The notes: generated by a model not told the origin, from the letters alone. A stretch of DNA of 64,000 bases from Shewanella khirikhana (GCF_003957745.1 NZ_CP020373.1:62001-126000); one strand, 5' to 3'. Positions 44,083 to 52,975 are shown, counted from the first letter of the stretch. Numbers and translations are program-made.

Positions 44083-45114
44083 TTAGAAGTCGTAGCGAAC
44101 ACCTACGGTGAACACGTTGTCATCTTTCAGATCAACCTTGGTACCGCCAACCACATGGTCACCTTCGTACATGGCATAGTGGCCGTACAGCAGGGTAGAC
44201 TTGGCTACACGGTAGTCAGCACCCACGGTGATGTTGGTTACGTTCACGTCAGTTGCAGGATCGGCACCCTTCAGAGAAGAGTAGTATTTGCCCAGACCAG
44301 CTTCGTCTTTACCGTATTCGGCTTTCAGGTTTACACCGTTGAGGTTGTAAGCCACGTTCACGAAGTAAGTGTTGTTGTCGTTACCGCTGTCCACTTTCTC
44401 AGTGTTCTGGAACAGACCACCAATCTTGAACTCGCCCAGTTTAACCTGAGCTACGGCGCGGTAAGCGTCAACATTGCTGATGCCTTTGTTGTAAGCACCG
44501 GCCAGGTAGAAGTTTTGCTTTTTCAGCTTCTTGTCACCCACAGTCACAGACAGCGCGTACTGAGCGTCGTCGCTGTTGTTGTTGTCTTCCATCAGGTAGG
44601 TGGCGTTGAAGGTGATAAGGTCAGCAATCACTGGAGAGTAGTACCAGATACCGTCGGCGCTACGGGTTTGGCCAGCCAGCATGCGGTCGATATCCGCGTT
44701 GGTGTTACCGAACAGGTCGATGCCGCCTTCAGACTGCTTAAATACAGTGTCGTTACGACCTACCAGTACAGTACCGGCAGCGGTCTTGATACCCAGGAAT
44801 GAGTTACGTGGCTTGAAAGTGTCGCCCTTGGAAGAGGTGTTTTCCACCTGGAATTCCAGTTGGTAAACGATGTCGATACCAGAGCTGATGTTTTCAGAAC
44901 CTTTCACACCCAGGTGAGAGAAGTTGTTTTCAAAGTAGGTGCCGCTTTCGCCAACAGTCACGCCGTTGGTGCCGCCCTGCAGGGTGGAGCTGGCATCTGA
45001 GTTGGTTACAGCGAGATCGATACGGCCGTAGAAACTTGGACCTTCGGCCAGCGCGCCGAATGATGCCAGGGCCATTACCGATGCAACTGATGCAGAGATA
45101 AGGGTCTTCTTCAT
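44083..45114 (-). CDS. Gram-negative trimeric porin, paralogue 2
   Basis: This 343-residue protein begins with a typical signal (cleaved after ALA) and ends RYDF. It differs from paralogue 1 at a modest fraction of residues, mostly in surface loops (for example ENTEKVDSGNDNNTYF against ENSESASGGDDNNTYL). Its codons are the more uniform of the pair, often T-ending (GGT, GCT, GTT read on the coding strand), as expected for a highly expressed gene. It is probably the main porin of the cluster. Confidence 0.93.
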   Translation of the reverse strand: MKKTLISASVASVMALASFGALAEGPSFYGRIDLAVTNSDASSTLQGGTNGVTVGESGTYFENNFSHLGVKGSENISSGIDIVYQLEFQVENTSSKGDTFKPRNSFLGIKTAAGTVLVGRNDTVFKQSEGGIDLFGNTNADIDRMLAGQTRSADGIWYYSPVIADLITFNATYLMEDNNNSDDAQYALSVTVGDKKLKKQNFYLAGAYNKGISNVDAYRAVAQVKLGEFKIGGLFQNTEKVDSGNDNNTYFVNVAYNLNGVNLKAEYGKDEAGLGKYYSSLKGADPATDVNVTNITVGADYRVAKSTLLYGHYAMYEGDHVVGGTKVDLKDDNVFTVGVRYDF

Positions 45115-45504
45115 TTTTTCATGCTCCCTAGAACCGAAGTTCTAATCCATTTTTATGGTTATTAAATTGTTTTCCTCTATTTTTGCTACGGCTGTGAAGG
45201 CGCGTAACAAAGTTGCCGTCGATTTTTACAGGTTTGTCGATTGCAAGTTGTGGAGTGGATCAAAGTTTTGGGCCTCCTTTGAAGGATTTAAGACAATTTT
45301 GTGACTGAGTCCCTCGTTGGCCACACTTTATGCTTAAATCCTGTAAAAACACGGTATTGCATACCTAAAAAGGCATAAAAAATCCGTGTAATGTCATCTA
45401 ACTTTAGCAGTGCTTAATGTATCTGCAATAAAACTGACATCTTTTTTGCACAAAAAAGAAGCGGCCCGAAGGCCGCTTCTTATCTTTGATTTGGTTTTTA
45501 AAAA
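45115..45504. other. 390-bp intergenic region upstream of porin 2
   Basis: It contains the promoter region of porin 2 (not resolved) and the terminator of porin 3 (45456-45481). No gene. Confidence 0.5.
45456..45481 (-). terminator. Terminator of porin 3
   Basis: AAGAAGCGGCC pairs perfectly with GGCCGCTTCTT around CGAA, preceded by an A tract. Confidence 0.9.
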
Positions 45505-46572
45505 TCAGAAGTCAACGCGCAGACCCAGGGTCACCACATCGTCACTCAGATCCACTTTTGCACCGCCAAGGGACATATCGCCGTCAAAGCGGGTGTAATG
45601 GCCATAAACCAGAGTATTCTTGCTCAGGCGATGATCGGCACCCACAGTGTATTGTTTCAGATCCACATCGCTCACATCTTCCATACCGCTTTGGGTATCG
45701 CCAACGAAGCGGCCCACGTATTTACCCAGACCCGAGTCATCCTGGCCGTAGGCGGCTTTAAGGGTGGTATTGCCCAGCTTGTAACCGGCGTTGATAAACC
45801 AGGTATCGCCTTCGAGGTTGCTGTAACGGTCGGCCACATGCTCAGAGTTCTGATACAGGGCGCCCAGCAGCAGCTCGCCAAACTTCACCTGTGCCACACC
45901 ACGGTAAGCTTTGATGCCATCCAGACCGTCGTTGTACGCGGCGGCAACATAATAGTTTTGCGCCTTCAGCGCCTTGTCACCCAGGGTGGCAGACAGGGCG
46001 TAGTTGTTGCTGCTCCACTCATCGTTTTCGCCTGGGTTGTACCAGCTGCCTTCGCTGTAGTTGTCAGACATCACGTAGGTGGCGTTCAGGGTCAGGATGT
46101 TGGCAATCTTGGGTGAGTAATAAGTGATGCCATCACCCAGACGGCTTTGACCGGCGGCCAGCAGGTCGATATCGGCGTTGGTGTTGCCGAACAGGTCGAA
46201 ACCACCTTCAGACTGCTTGAACACGGTGTCGTTACGGCCAACCAGTGCGGTACCGGCCAGGGTTTGCAGACCCACGTAGGTGTTACGGGCGTTGAAGGTA
46301 TCGCCTGAGTTGTCGAAGTTGTTAACACCGAACTCCATCTGATAGATCACCGCGATGTTCTCGCTCAGCGCTTCAGAACCCTTAACCCCTAACCAGGAGA
46401 AGTTGTTCTCAAACACGGTGCCGTCCTTTTGGTTTTGAGTCGCGTAACCCTCGTTGGAGTTGGTCAGAGCCAGGTCTACGCGGCCATAAAAATCAGGACC
46501 TTCGGCCAGCGCGCCGAAAGAAGACAGGGCGGTTGAAGAAGCGATGGCCATGGCCAGAACGGATTTTTTCAT
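45505..46572 (-). CDS. Gram-negative trimeric porin, paralogue 3 (diverged)
   Basis: I start at the ATG at 46572, which begins the signal MKKSVLAMAIASS; the open frame extends upstream without a signal. The 355-residue barrel shares FYGRVDLALTNS, NNFSWLGVKGSE and the constriction-loop stretch RNDTVFKQSEGGFDLFGNTN with its neighbours but has its own loops. It ends RVDF. A CRP-like site overlapping an FNR-like site lies about 180 bp upstream. Confidence 0.92.
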   Translation of the reverse strand: MKKSVLAMAIASSTALSSFGALAEGPDFYGRVDLALTNSNEGYATQNQKDGTVFENNFSWLGVKGSEALSENIAVIYQMEFGVNNFDNSGDTFNARNTYVGLQTLAGTALVGRNDTVFKQSEGGFDLFGNTNADIDLLAAGQSRLGDGITYYSPKIANILTLNATYVMSDNYSEGSWYNPGENDEWSSNNYALSATLGDKALKAQNYYVAAAYNDGLDGIKAYRGVAQVKFGELLLGALYQNSEHVADRYSNLEGDTWFINAGYKLGNTTLKAAYGQDDSGLGKYVGRFVGDTQSGMEDVSDVDLKQYTVGADHRLSKNTLVYGHYTRFDGDMSLGGAKVDLSDDVVTLGLRVDF

Positions 46573-46748
46573 AGGTGTGTTCCTTGCATTGAATAAGATG
46601 CTCAAGGGTGCGATTTTGGGCACCCGTTAACTTCGGGAAGGGGCAAATAACGGCTGTGTCGGCACTGGGTGAAACCAAAGTCCACCGTGGCATGGCCGCA
46701 ATTGCACCTTCCTTAGAACCGGCGGCAGTTTGGCAGGGCAAAATGGCT

Positions 46749-46769
46749 TTGATTGTGATCAGGATCACA
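46749..46769. promoter_or_regulatory. CRP-like site overlapping an FNR/EtrA-like site
   Basis: TGTGATCAGGATCACA (46754-46769) has perfect CRP half-sites TGTGA-N6-TCACA. TTGATTGTGATCAG (46749-46762) differs from the FNR consensus at one base and shares nine bases with it. The site is 177 bp upstream of porin 3 and 230 bp upstream of tcdA. The 425-bp gap 46573-46997 holds no other gene. Confidence 0.65.
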
Positions 46770-46997
46770 TCGAGTCAAAAGGGGCTTTGTTCTATCATTT
46801 TGTTTTACTTGGATAAAACATAAGGCTCATTGCGCAGTAACTGTGGCGGTGCCAAGCTGGATCCCACAGGTGACAGCGGCAACAGTTCGGCTACAGGCGC
46901 AAAGGCTTGTATCCGGGAGTTCCAGCGCCATGGCAGGCTTTATGCCCGGGGCGCTTTAGGCTAGAATGCGGCGTTTTTTACGGCACGGGGTAACAGG

Positions 46998-47804
46998 GTG
47001 GAACAGCAACTTTCAGAGGCGTATTTGAACCGCTTTGGCGGCATCGGCAGGCTTTATGGCCAAAAGGCGCTGACCCGTTTCCATCAGGCGCATGTCATGG
47101 TGGTGGGGATTGGCGGCGTTGGCACCTGGGTGGCCGAATCGCTGGCCCGCAGTGGTATTGGTCAAATCAGTCTGATGGATCTGGATGATATTTGCGTAAC
47201 CAACACCAATCGCCAGATCCATGCGCTGGCAGGCACGGTCGGCCAGTCAAAAGTGGCGGTGATGGCAGAGCGTATCTGTGAGATAAACCCCGAATGCCAG
47301 GTCAATGAGCTTGAAGACTTCCTCACCACCGACAACCTCGGCGAGTACCTGCTCCGTGATGGCAGTATCGACTATGTGGTGGACTGTATCGATGCGGTAA
47401 AACCCAAGGCGGCGCTGATTGCCTGGTGTAAGCGCAATAAAATCCGCATTGTGACCATTGGCGGCGCCGGTGGACAGATGGACCCATCCAAAATTCAGGT
47501 TACCGACTTATCGCGCACCATTCAGGACCCACTGCTGGCCAAGGTGCGCAACATATTGCGCCGTGAATACAACTTCTCCCGTAACCTCGAGCGCAAGTTT
47601 GCCATTGAAGCTGTGTTTTCCACCGAGCCATTAACTTACCCCGGCAGCGATGGCGAAGTGTGTGCCACCAAGCCCGAGGGCGGCGGCAGTATGCGAATGG
47701 ATTGCTCGTCAGGATTTGGCGCCGTAACCGTGGTCACCGGCACCTTTGGCTTTATGGCGGTCAGCCGGGTGCTGAGCAAGCTGCGCCAACTGGCTCAGCA
47801 GTAA
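46998..47804 (+). CDS. tcdA: tRNA threonylcarbamoyladenosine dehydratase (cyclic t6A synthase)
   Basis: This 268-residue E1-like enzyme has the ATP loop VVGIGGVGTWVAESLARSGIG, then LMDLDDICVTNTNRQ and CIDAVKPKAALIAWC. It converts t6A37 of tRNA to its cyclic form, using CsdA/CsdE-type sulfur acceptors as redox partners. The start is a GTG at 46998; it gives the canonical N-terminus and a purine-rich stretch precedes it. Confidence 0.95.
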   Translation: MEQQLSEAYLNRFGGIGRLYGQKALTRFHQAHVMVVGIGGVGTWVAESLARSGIGQISLMDLDDICVTNTNRQIHALAGTVGQSKVAVMAERICEINPECQVNELEDFLTTDNLGEYLLRDGSIDYVVDCIDAVKPKAALIAWCKRNKIRIVTIGGAGGQMDPSKIQVTDLSRTIQDPLLAKVRNILRREYNFSRNLERKFAIEAVFSTEPLTYPGSDGEVCATKPEGGGSMRMDCSSGFGAVTVVTGTFGFMAVSRVLSKLRQLAQQ

Positions 47805-47827
47805 GCGCCTGCCCCAGTCCGGATAGG

Positions 47828-49468
47828 TCAGATAGTGTATTGATAGCCTTCGGGCGGTGGTGTACCGCCCTGATAATCATCGAGTTTGATGGGAATGCTG
47901 AGCACGAAGGTGGCACCGCCCAACGATGACTTTCCTTCGTATCTCACACTGCCTTTGAGCAGCGTCGCCGCATTAAAGGCGGCCGACAAACCAAGCCCGG
48001 TGCCGCCTTTGGAGCGGCTGGTGGTATAGAAGGGTTCGAACATGTGCTCGGCCACTTCCGGGCTGATGCCCTTGCCGTTATCTTCAAAACGCACGACCAG
48101 CAGCCGGTTTTCCAGATAGGCTTCCACCCGAAAGCGGTTGTCGCGATCCGGGCTGAAGGCGTGGGCATAGATATTGGACATCAGGTTGCTCAGGATCTGA
48201 TTGAGCAAACTGTAGTTGGTTTCAACCTGCAAATCCCCGCTCACATCCAGCTCCATGGTGGCCGCCATGGGCGCGTAAATCACCTGAGTTGCCTCGTAGA
48301 TATCGCGGCACATCTGCGGGATCAAAATGTCTTCGTGGGCCTCGTGGCTTTGCTCGGCGGCAATGGTCTTGAATTTCTGGATCAAATTGCTGGCGCGGGT
48401 AATGTTGCTGACAATCAGTTCGCAGCTTTGTTGGTACTCTTCCAAAATGGCATTGATTTCTTCCAGGGTGGCATCTTCGCTGTGGATAAGCTTTACCAGC
48501 TCGTCGATATGCGCAAGCTGAGCGCTGGCCGCGGTAAGGCAAATGCCAATGGGGGTGTTGATTTCGTGGGCAACCCCTGACACCAGTCCCCCCAGCGCCG
48601 CCATTTTCTCTTGCTCGACCAGGGCTTCCTGGGCGCGCTTGAGGATCATCAGCGACTGCTCCAGCTCTATGGTCCGCTCTTTTACTTGTTTTGCCAGCTC
48701 GTCCTTGTAGGAGCGCTCCAGCTCCAGCAAGCGTTCTCTGTCTTCGAGGGCATTTTGCAGCTCGGATTTGGAGCGTTTCAGGGCACCGAAGGAGCGGTGT
48801 AACTGCTCCTGCATCTCATTGATGGCCAGGGCCACCTGATCAAACTCGTTTTGCGAGCCGCGCTTATTGAAGATCAGCGGGTTGTAGTCTTTCTCGACGT
48901 CTATGTTCTGGCAGTAACTGGCCAGCGTATTGAGGTGACGGGTAATGTTTATCCACACCAGAATAAGGATCATCCCCGCCACCAGAAAGGTTTTAATGGC
49001 GTTGGACAGCAGAATAACAATGGCTTTGTCGTACAGGCGCTGGTAGACCTCGTTCAAATCCGCCTGAATCGTCAGCTTACCCACGGAGATGCTTTCGGTG
49101 CCCGAGTTGTAATTGAGGGAAAACACCTTTTCGATGATGTTCTTATCGATGGGACTGCCGCGACTCCAGTGCTGGCCGCTGTCATCGTCGATGGAAATAT
49201 AAGTGATGTCGGGCAGTTGAATCAGGCCCTCGAGCTGGGTGTTGATAAGGCGCTCGTCGATAACCCAAATGCTGGCAGCCAGCACATCCAGGCTGACCTT
49301 TTCGATATTGGAAAATGCCCGGTCGATGCGGTGCAAATCGCCGTTATAGTCGTTGTAAAGTTGGTAGCCAGTGGTGATCAGGGTGATCAGCGAACTGAAC
49401 AGCACGATGGAAATCATCAGTTTTCGACCGATTTTGCTGCTTACCGCCTGGCGAGAGAAACCCAGCAT
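47828..49468 (-). CDS. Membrane sensor histidine kinase
   Basis: This 546-residue protein has membrane helices at about 18-36 and 150-173, with a periplasmic sensor of about 110 residues between them. A HAMP-like linker and a long coiled coil (about 225-290) follow, then the phosphoacceptor His301 in SGVAHEINTPIG and a C-terminal HATPase (EDNGKGIS, GGTGLGLSAAF). No response-regulator gene is adjacent, so it is an orphan kinase. The periplasmic domain (LDVLAASIWVIDERLINTQLEGL) matches no ligand family I can name. Confidence 0.9.
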   Translation of the reverse strand: MLGFSRQAVSSKIGRKLMISIVLFSSLITLITTGYQLYNDYNGDLHRIDRAFSNIEKVSLDVLAASIWVIDERLINTQLEGLIQLPDITYISIDDDSGQHWSRGSPIDKNIIEKVFSLNYNSGTESISVGKLTIQADLNEVYQRLYDKAIVILLSNAIKTFLVAGMILILVWINITRHLNTLASYCQNIDVEKDYNPLIFNKRGSQNEFDQVALAINEMQEQLHRSFGALKRSKSELQNALEDRERLLELERSYKDELAKQVKERTIELEQSLMILKRAQEALVEQEKMAALGGLVSGVAHEINTPIGICLTAASAQLAHIDELVKLIHSEDATLEEINAILEEYQQSCELIVSNITRASNLIQKFKTIAAEQSHEAHEDILIPQMCRDIYEATQVIYAPMAATMELDVSGDLQVETNYSLLNQILSNLMSNIYAHAFSPDRDNRFRVEAYLENRLLVVRFEDNGKGISPEVAEHMFEPFYTTSRSKGGTGLGLSAAFNAATLLKGSVRYEGKSSLGGATFVLSIPIKLDDYQGGTPPPEGYQYTI

Positions 49469-49624
49469 TTGTCCCTTTGTATCCTGGCCTGCCGTTGATT
49501 ATGTATAAGCATAGTTGGGATGCGAAAAAAACACAGATTTTCTGGACTTATCTTGCATTTTCACTGTGGCATTCAATTTGCTTGTTAGCGTCTGTGTTCA
49601 ATTTTCTGACGGACGGGGTTTGCC

Positions 49625-50245
49625 ATGTACAAGCCAAATTGGGAGTCGCTAAAAGGGTTATCGGCCAAAGAGTGGGGATTCAGGGCCATGTTGTGGTTGC
49701 TGATAGCCTCTGCCGCGCTGAAGTTTGCACCGGCTGACTGGCTGGCACTGCTGCATCTGGATGCCTGGGCTGCCACCAATTCCGCGTTTGTGGGATTGGG
49801 ACTGATTGTTTCCATTGCCTTTTTTGTCGCCTTGCTGGCGAACTTTCTGCTTGATGAGGCCATCGGCTACTTAGGTACCAAGCGGAAAAAGGAAATCATT
49901 GAACACAAGGTGCAGCTGCTGGACCCGGCCGAGCGCGCCTTGCTGCGCGAATTCTTCCTGCAGGGCAAAACCATTCTCACCCTGCCGGTGGATGAACTGG
50001 CGGTTCGCAGCTTGGTCGATACCAATATTCTCGAGTGTTTGGGAAACATCAAACACTATGCTATTCAAGGCTCTACCGCAGATTACAAGATAAGCATGCT
50101 GGCGCGGGTGTATCTGAACCGCAGTGTGCTCAGGCTGCCCAATGGCGAGCTTAGCCAGGAAGATATGCAAAACCTTATCAAGGCGCGTCCGGGGTTTGCC
50201 AACAGCGTGGTTTCACACCGTAAACCGCCACAGCGGGCGGCGTAA
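49625..50245 (+). CDS. Superinfection exclusion B (SieB) family membrane protein
   Basis: This 206-residue protein has two N-terminal membrane helices (about residues 22-42 and 55-77) followed by a soluble region starting KRKKEIIEHKVQLLDPAERALLREFFLQGK and a winged-helix-like part (VRSLVDTNILECLGN, YKISMLARVYL). I recognise it as similar to the SieB family named after the lambda/P22 exclusion protein. Chromosomal members are common and their role is not established. It stands alone between the histidine kinase and the DUF3149 gene. Confidence 0.55.
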   Translation: MYKPNWESLKGLSAKEWGFRAMLWLLIASAALKFAPADWLALLHLDAWAATNSAFVGLGLIVSIAFFVALLANFLLDEAIGYLGTKRKKEIIEHKVQLLDPAERALLREFFLQGKTILTLPVDELAVRSLVDTNILECLGNIKHYAIQGSTADYKISMLARVYLNRSVLRLPNGELSQEDMQNLIKARPGFANSVVSHRKPPQRAA

Positions 50246-50362
50246 GCGAGCGCTGGTATGCCTGGGCGATGAAGCTGAGTCACGCATCGGCTTGATTGGT
50301 CCAGCTTAGGCGTGCAGACATTGTGCGCGCCGCAGCCAAACGTCAAAAATCAGACACAAAAA

Positions 50363-50384
50363 AGGGGGGCCATCTGGCCCCCTA
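50363..50384. terminator. Terminator between convergent SieB-family and DUF3149 genes
   Basis: GGGGGCC pairs with GGCCCCC around ATCT, preceded by an A tract (T tract on the minus strand). Confidence 0.75.
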
Positions 50385-50429
50385 ATTCACTCTTGAAACA
50401 TGCACAGTTAAGAACATTGAAAGCAAAAA

Positions 50430-50558
50430 CTAAGGCTTTGCAGACTTCACAAACAGCATCCACGTGATGTAGGAAACGATTCCGATTGTGGTGAAGATAA
50501 CGATCATTGAGAGTAACCCAATCGGGTTACCAAACATCAGATCAAGCCAAAACGCCAT
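50430..50558 (-). CDS. DUF3149-like 42-residue membrane protein
   Basis: This short gene encodes MAFWLDLMFGNPIGLLSMIV, then IFTTIGIVSYITWMLFVKSA, KP. It has one membrane helix and the W-L-D-L-x-F-G-N-P-I-G-L-L-S start I know from DUF3149 proteins of Shewanella and other proteobacteria. AGAGGA lies 10 bases before the ATG. An FNR-like box about 62 bp upstream suggests control by oxygen. Function unknown. Confidence 0.8.
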   Translation of the reverse strand: MAFWLDLMFGNPIGLLSMIVIFTTIGIVSYITWMLFVKSAKP

Positions 50559-50619
50559 GATTGAAATCCTCTTTCCTGTGAAGTCACAGCTAAATTACTC
50601 CCCGCCGCTTTAGGCTTTT

Positions 50620-50633
50620 CTGATCTCGATCAA
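50620..50633 (-). promoter_or_regulatory. FNR/EtrA-like box upstream of the DUF3149 gene
   Basis: On the minus strand TTGATCGAGATCAG matches TTGAT-N4-ATCAA except for the last base. It is centred 68 bp upstream of the start codon. Confidence 0.55.
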
Positions 50634-50680
50634 TAAAGCACCCTGATTCATTACATCGCTGAAAAACAAGTGTTAATAAT

Positions 50681-50694
50681 TTGATGTGAATCAA
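50681..50694 (+). promoter_or_regulatory. FNR/EtrA box upstream of the chemoreceptor-haemerythrin gene
   Basis: TTGATGTGAATCAA matches the FNR consensus exactly. It is centred 112 bp upstream of the start codon at 50800. Confidence 0.65.
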
Positions 50695-50799
50695 GTTTTG
50701 CTTAATTTTGGAACCCTGAACCATACTTAGCCGTGATGATGGATTCCAAACTCATTAGCATATACCTCTTTATGGGTATAAATTTCTGAGGGATTAGGC

Positions 50800-52362
50800 A
50801 TGTCAGCACTGCTTGAACACAAAGCCATTTATCTTTTTGCCGCCATTGTGCTGGCTATAGCAACTCTGCTTTTGTTGGCGCACGGACTCTGGCTTGAGCC
50901 TTTGCTAATTGTGGTTGCCGGATTACTGGCTGCCGGTGGGCTTTGGCGGAGTCGTCAGTTGCTGGCGGCGCTGGAACAGGATGCATCACATCTGGGGGAC
51001 GGCGATCTCACCCGCAGCATCCCAGTGGAGCAGCAGGGCCAATACCAGTTGGTGGCGCGCGGCTTGGCGAGGATGTCCGAAGACGTTGGCCGTACCGTTT
51101 CAGCACTGATGGACACCAGCGAATCGATGAATCTGGTGGCTGCCGATTTGAAGCAGGTCAGTGACGTGGCGGCCAAAGGTGTGGCCTCTCAGGAGCAGCG
51201 CACCGAAGAAGCAGCGTCTTCCATGGCGCAAATGGTCAATACCGTGCATGACATCTCGGCCAATGCCGCCCGGGTTGCCTCGTCCGTGGATGAAGCCAAA
51301 TCCCGCGCCGTGCAGGGCGGCAGGGTGGTAACCGAGGCGGTAGGCCGAATCAATGCCATGACCGAACAAATCAGCCAGAGCGAACAGGTGATTGAGCGTC
51401 TGGCCCATGATGCCGCCAATATCAGCAGCATTATCGATACCATTTCGCAGGTAGCGGAACAAACCAATCTGCTGGCGCTGAATGCGGCCATTGAAAGTGC
51501 CCGCGCCGGCGAGCATGGCCGTGGCTTTGCGGTGGTGGCCGACGAAGTGCGTAACCTTGCCAAGCGTACCTCAGAAGCCACGGTGGAAATTCAGCAGCAA
51601 ATTCAAACCCTGCAGGCGGGCAGCCGTGAAGGTGTCAGCGTCATGCATGCGTCGGTGAGTCTGGCCGAAGAAACCCGCACCCTGGTTACCGAAGCCAGCG
51701 AAGCCCTTGAGGTGATAGTGTCGCAGGTGTCGGAAATCACGCAAATGAGCCATCAGATAGCCAGTGCCTCCGAGCATCAGCAGCAGGTAGCTGAGCTTAT
51801 CAACGACTCCATTTCTTCTATTTCGCGCCAGGCGGCCGACAATGCCCAAAACACCAATCGCAACAACCTGGCCAGCCTGAAGCTGTTTAATATGTCGCAG
51901 GAAATTGGCTCGCTGCTCAATCGTTTCCATATCGACAGAAGCCGTAAAGACACTATTAAAAGCTTTGTCAGTTGGGGGCCTGCGCTGGATGTGGGCATGG
52001 CCGAAATTAACCGCCAGCATCAACGGCTTATCTCGCTGATTAACGAGTTGCACCGTGCCATGCAAGAAGGCTACGGTATCGAAGTGATCAAACGGATTGT
52101 GCAGGGGCTGGTGGACTACACCGCCAACCACTTCAGCTATGAAGAAGAGCTGTTTGCCCGCTTCGGCTACCCCCACAGCCAGGAGCACATTGCCGAGCAC
52201 CATAAGCTGGTGACCCAGGTACTGGAGTTCCAGCGTCGTGTGGGCCGCGGCGAGGACGTCTCGGATGAGCTGATGGGCTTCCTCAAGGCCTGGCTGCTCG
52301 ACCACATTCAGGGCAGCGACCGGGCCTACAGCGACTTTTTGGTTCGCATGGGGGCAGACTGA
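50800..52362 (+). CDS. Methyl-accepting chemotaxis protein fused to a C-terminal haemerythrin domain
   Basis: Residues 1-50 hold two membrane helices with almost no periplasmic loop, then HAMP, then a signalling domain with the conserved hairpin EQTNLLALNAAIESARAGEH (about 220-240). From about 390 a bacteriohaemerythrin domain follows with iron ligands in EINRQHQRL, HFSYEEELF, QEHIAEHHKL and LLDHIQGSD. The receptor should sense oxygen or redox state through the cytoplasmic di-iron site, not through an external ligand. Similar fusions (DcrH type) mediate aerotaxis. Upstream FNR box supports an oxygen-related role. Confidence 0.92.
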   Translation: MSALLEHKAIYLFAAIVLAIATLLLLAHGLWLEPLLIVVAGLLAAGGLWRSRQLLAALEQDASHLGDGDLTRSIPVEQQGQYQLVARGLARMSEDVGRTVSALMDTSESMNLVAADLKQVSDVAAKGVASQEQRTEEAASSMAQMVNTVHDISANAARVASSVDEAKSRAVQGGRVVTEAVGRINAMTEQISQSEQVIERLAHDAANISSIIDTISQVAEQTNLLALNAAIESARAGEHGRGFAVVADEVRNLAKRTSEATVEIQQQIQTLQAGSREGVSVMHASVSLAEETRTLVTEASEALEVIVSQVSEITQMSHQIASASEHQQQVAELINDSISSISRQAADNAQNTNRNNLASLKLFNMSQEIGSLLNRFHIDRSRKDTIKSFVSWGPALDVGMAEINRQHQRLISLINELHRAMQEGYGIEVIKRIVQGLVDYTANHFSYEEELFARFGYPHSQEHIAEHHKLVTQVLEFQRRVGRGEDVSDELMGFLKAWLLDHIQGSDRAYSDFLVRMGAD

Positions 52363-52500
52363 GTATCTTGGAGCGTTTTTTAAGCGATTGATGACCTGAG
52401 TCTTTGAAACTCGGGCAAAGGGCTTGCCAAGTGATTGGGCACAGGTATAATCCATGCCCAGAGTCGATGACCGAATTCGGTTACGACCACACAATATGAT

Positions 52501-52587
52501 GCCAGAGTGGTGAAATTGGTAGACACAGGGGATTCAAAATCCCCCGCCCTTAAAAGCGTGTCGGTTCGAGTCCGACCTCTGGTACCA
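52501..52587 (+). tRNA. tRNA-Leu (anticodon CAA)
   Basis: The 87-nt cloverleaf has acceptor GCCAGAG/CTCTGGT (the first pair is G-T), anticodon stem GGGGA/TCCCC with loop TTCAAAA (anticodon CAA, UUG codon), a long variable arm and T-arm GTCGG-TTCGAGT-CCGAC. The CCA end is encoded. It matches E. coli tRNA-Leu(CAA) in layout. Confidence 0.96.
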
Positions 52588-52736
52588 ACTTAAAAGTCAG
52601 CCTTGAGCTGGCTTTTTTGTTTTTTGGGCGCGGAAAAGCAAACCGACCCGCCGCGTGTCGGCTGGATGGCCAGCCCCGTCGGTCTGACCTCTGGTACCAA
52701 CTTTAAAGTCAGCCTTGAGCTGGCTTTTTTGTTTTT
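52570..52736 (+). repeat. 55-bp direct duplication of the tRNA-Leu 3' end and its terminator
   Basis: 52570-52624 and 52682-52736 match closely, 112 bp apart. Both contain GACCTCTGGTACCAACTT and the terminator hairpin GTCAGCCTTGAGCTGGCTTT. Just before the second copy GTCGGT resembles the T-stem with the loop deleted, so the unit looks like a decayed second tRNA gene or an integration remnant. The rest of the 388-bp gap holds no gene. Confidence 0.85.
52592..52616 (+). terminator. Terminator of tRNA-Leu
   Basis: AAGTCAGC pairs with GCTGGCTT around CTTGA (one G-T pair), ending in a T tract; a second copy lies 112 bp downstream. Confidence 0.85.
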
Positions 52737-52842
52737 AGGGTTCTTGCCAATAATAACCGCGGTAACTTGGCTTGGTCCGGTTGATGCGTCTTTTTAGTGT
52801 GGTGCGCCACTGGCTTGGTTTCTCTTGCCCCAACATAAAAAA

Positions 52843-52868
52843 GCCGCCTCTTCGTTAAAAGAGGCGGC
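52843..52868 (-). terminator. Terminator of the mannoside operon
   Basis: GCCGCCTCTT pairs with AAGAGGCGGC around CGTTAA. On the minus strand it ends in a T tract, about 110 bp beyond the manI stop codon. Confidence 0.85.
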
Positions 52869-52975
52869 AAAGAGAGAAGCGGGAGGGGTGCCGCTTCAAC
52901 TTGGGCTCGGTAATGCAGGGCTAAAGTTCTTGTTTTTTTCGATACTTAGGCTTTGCTTGTCAGTGATGCTGCGGT

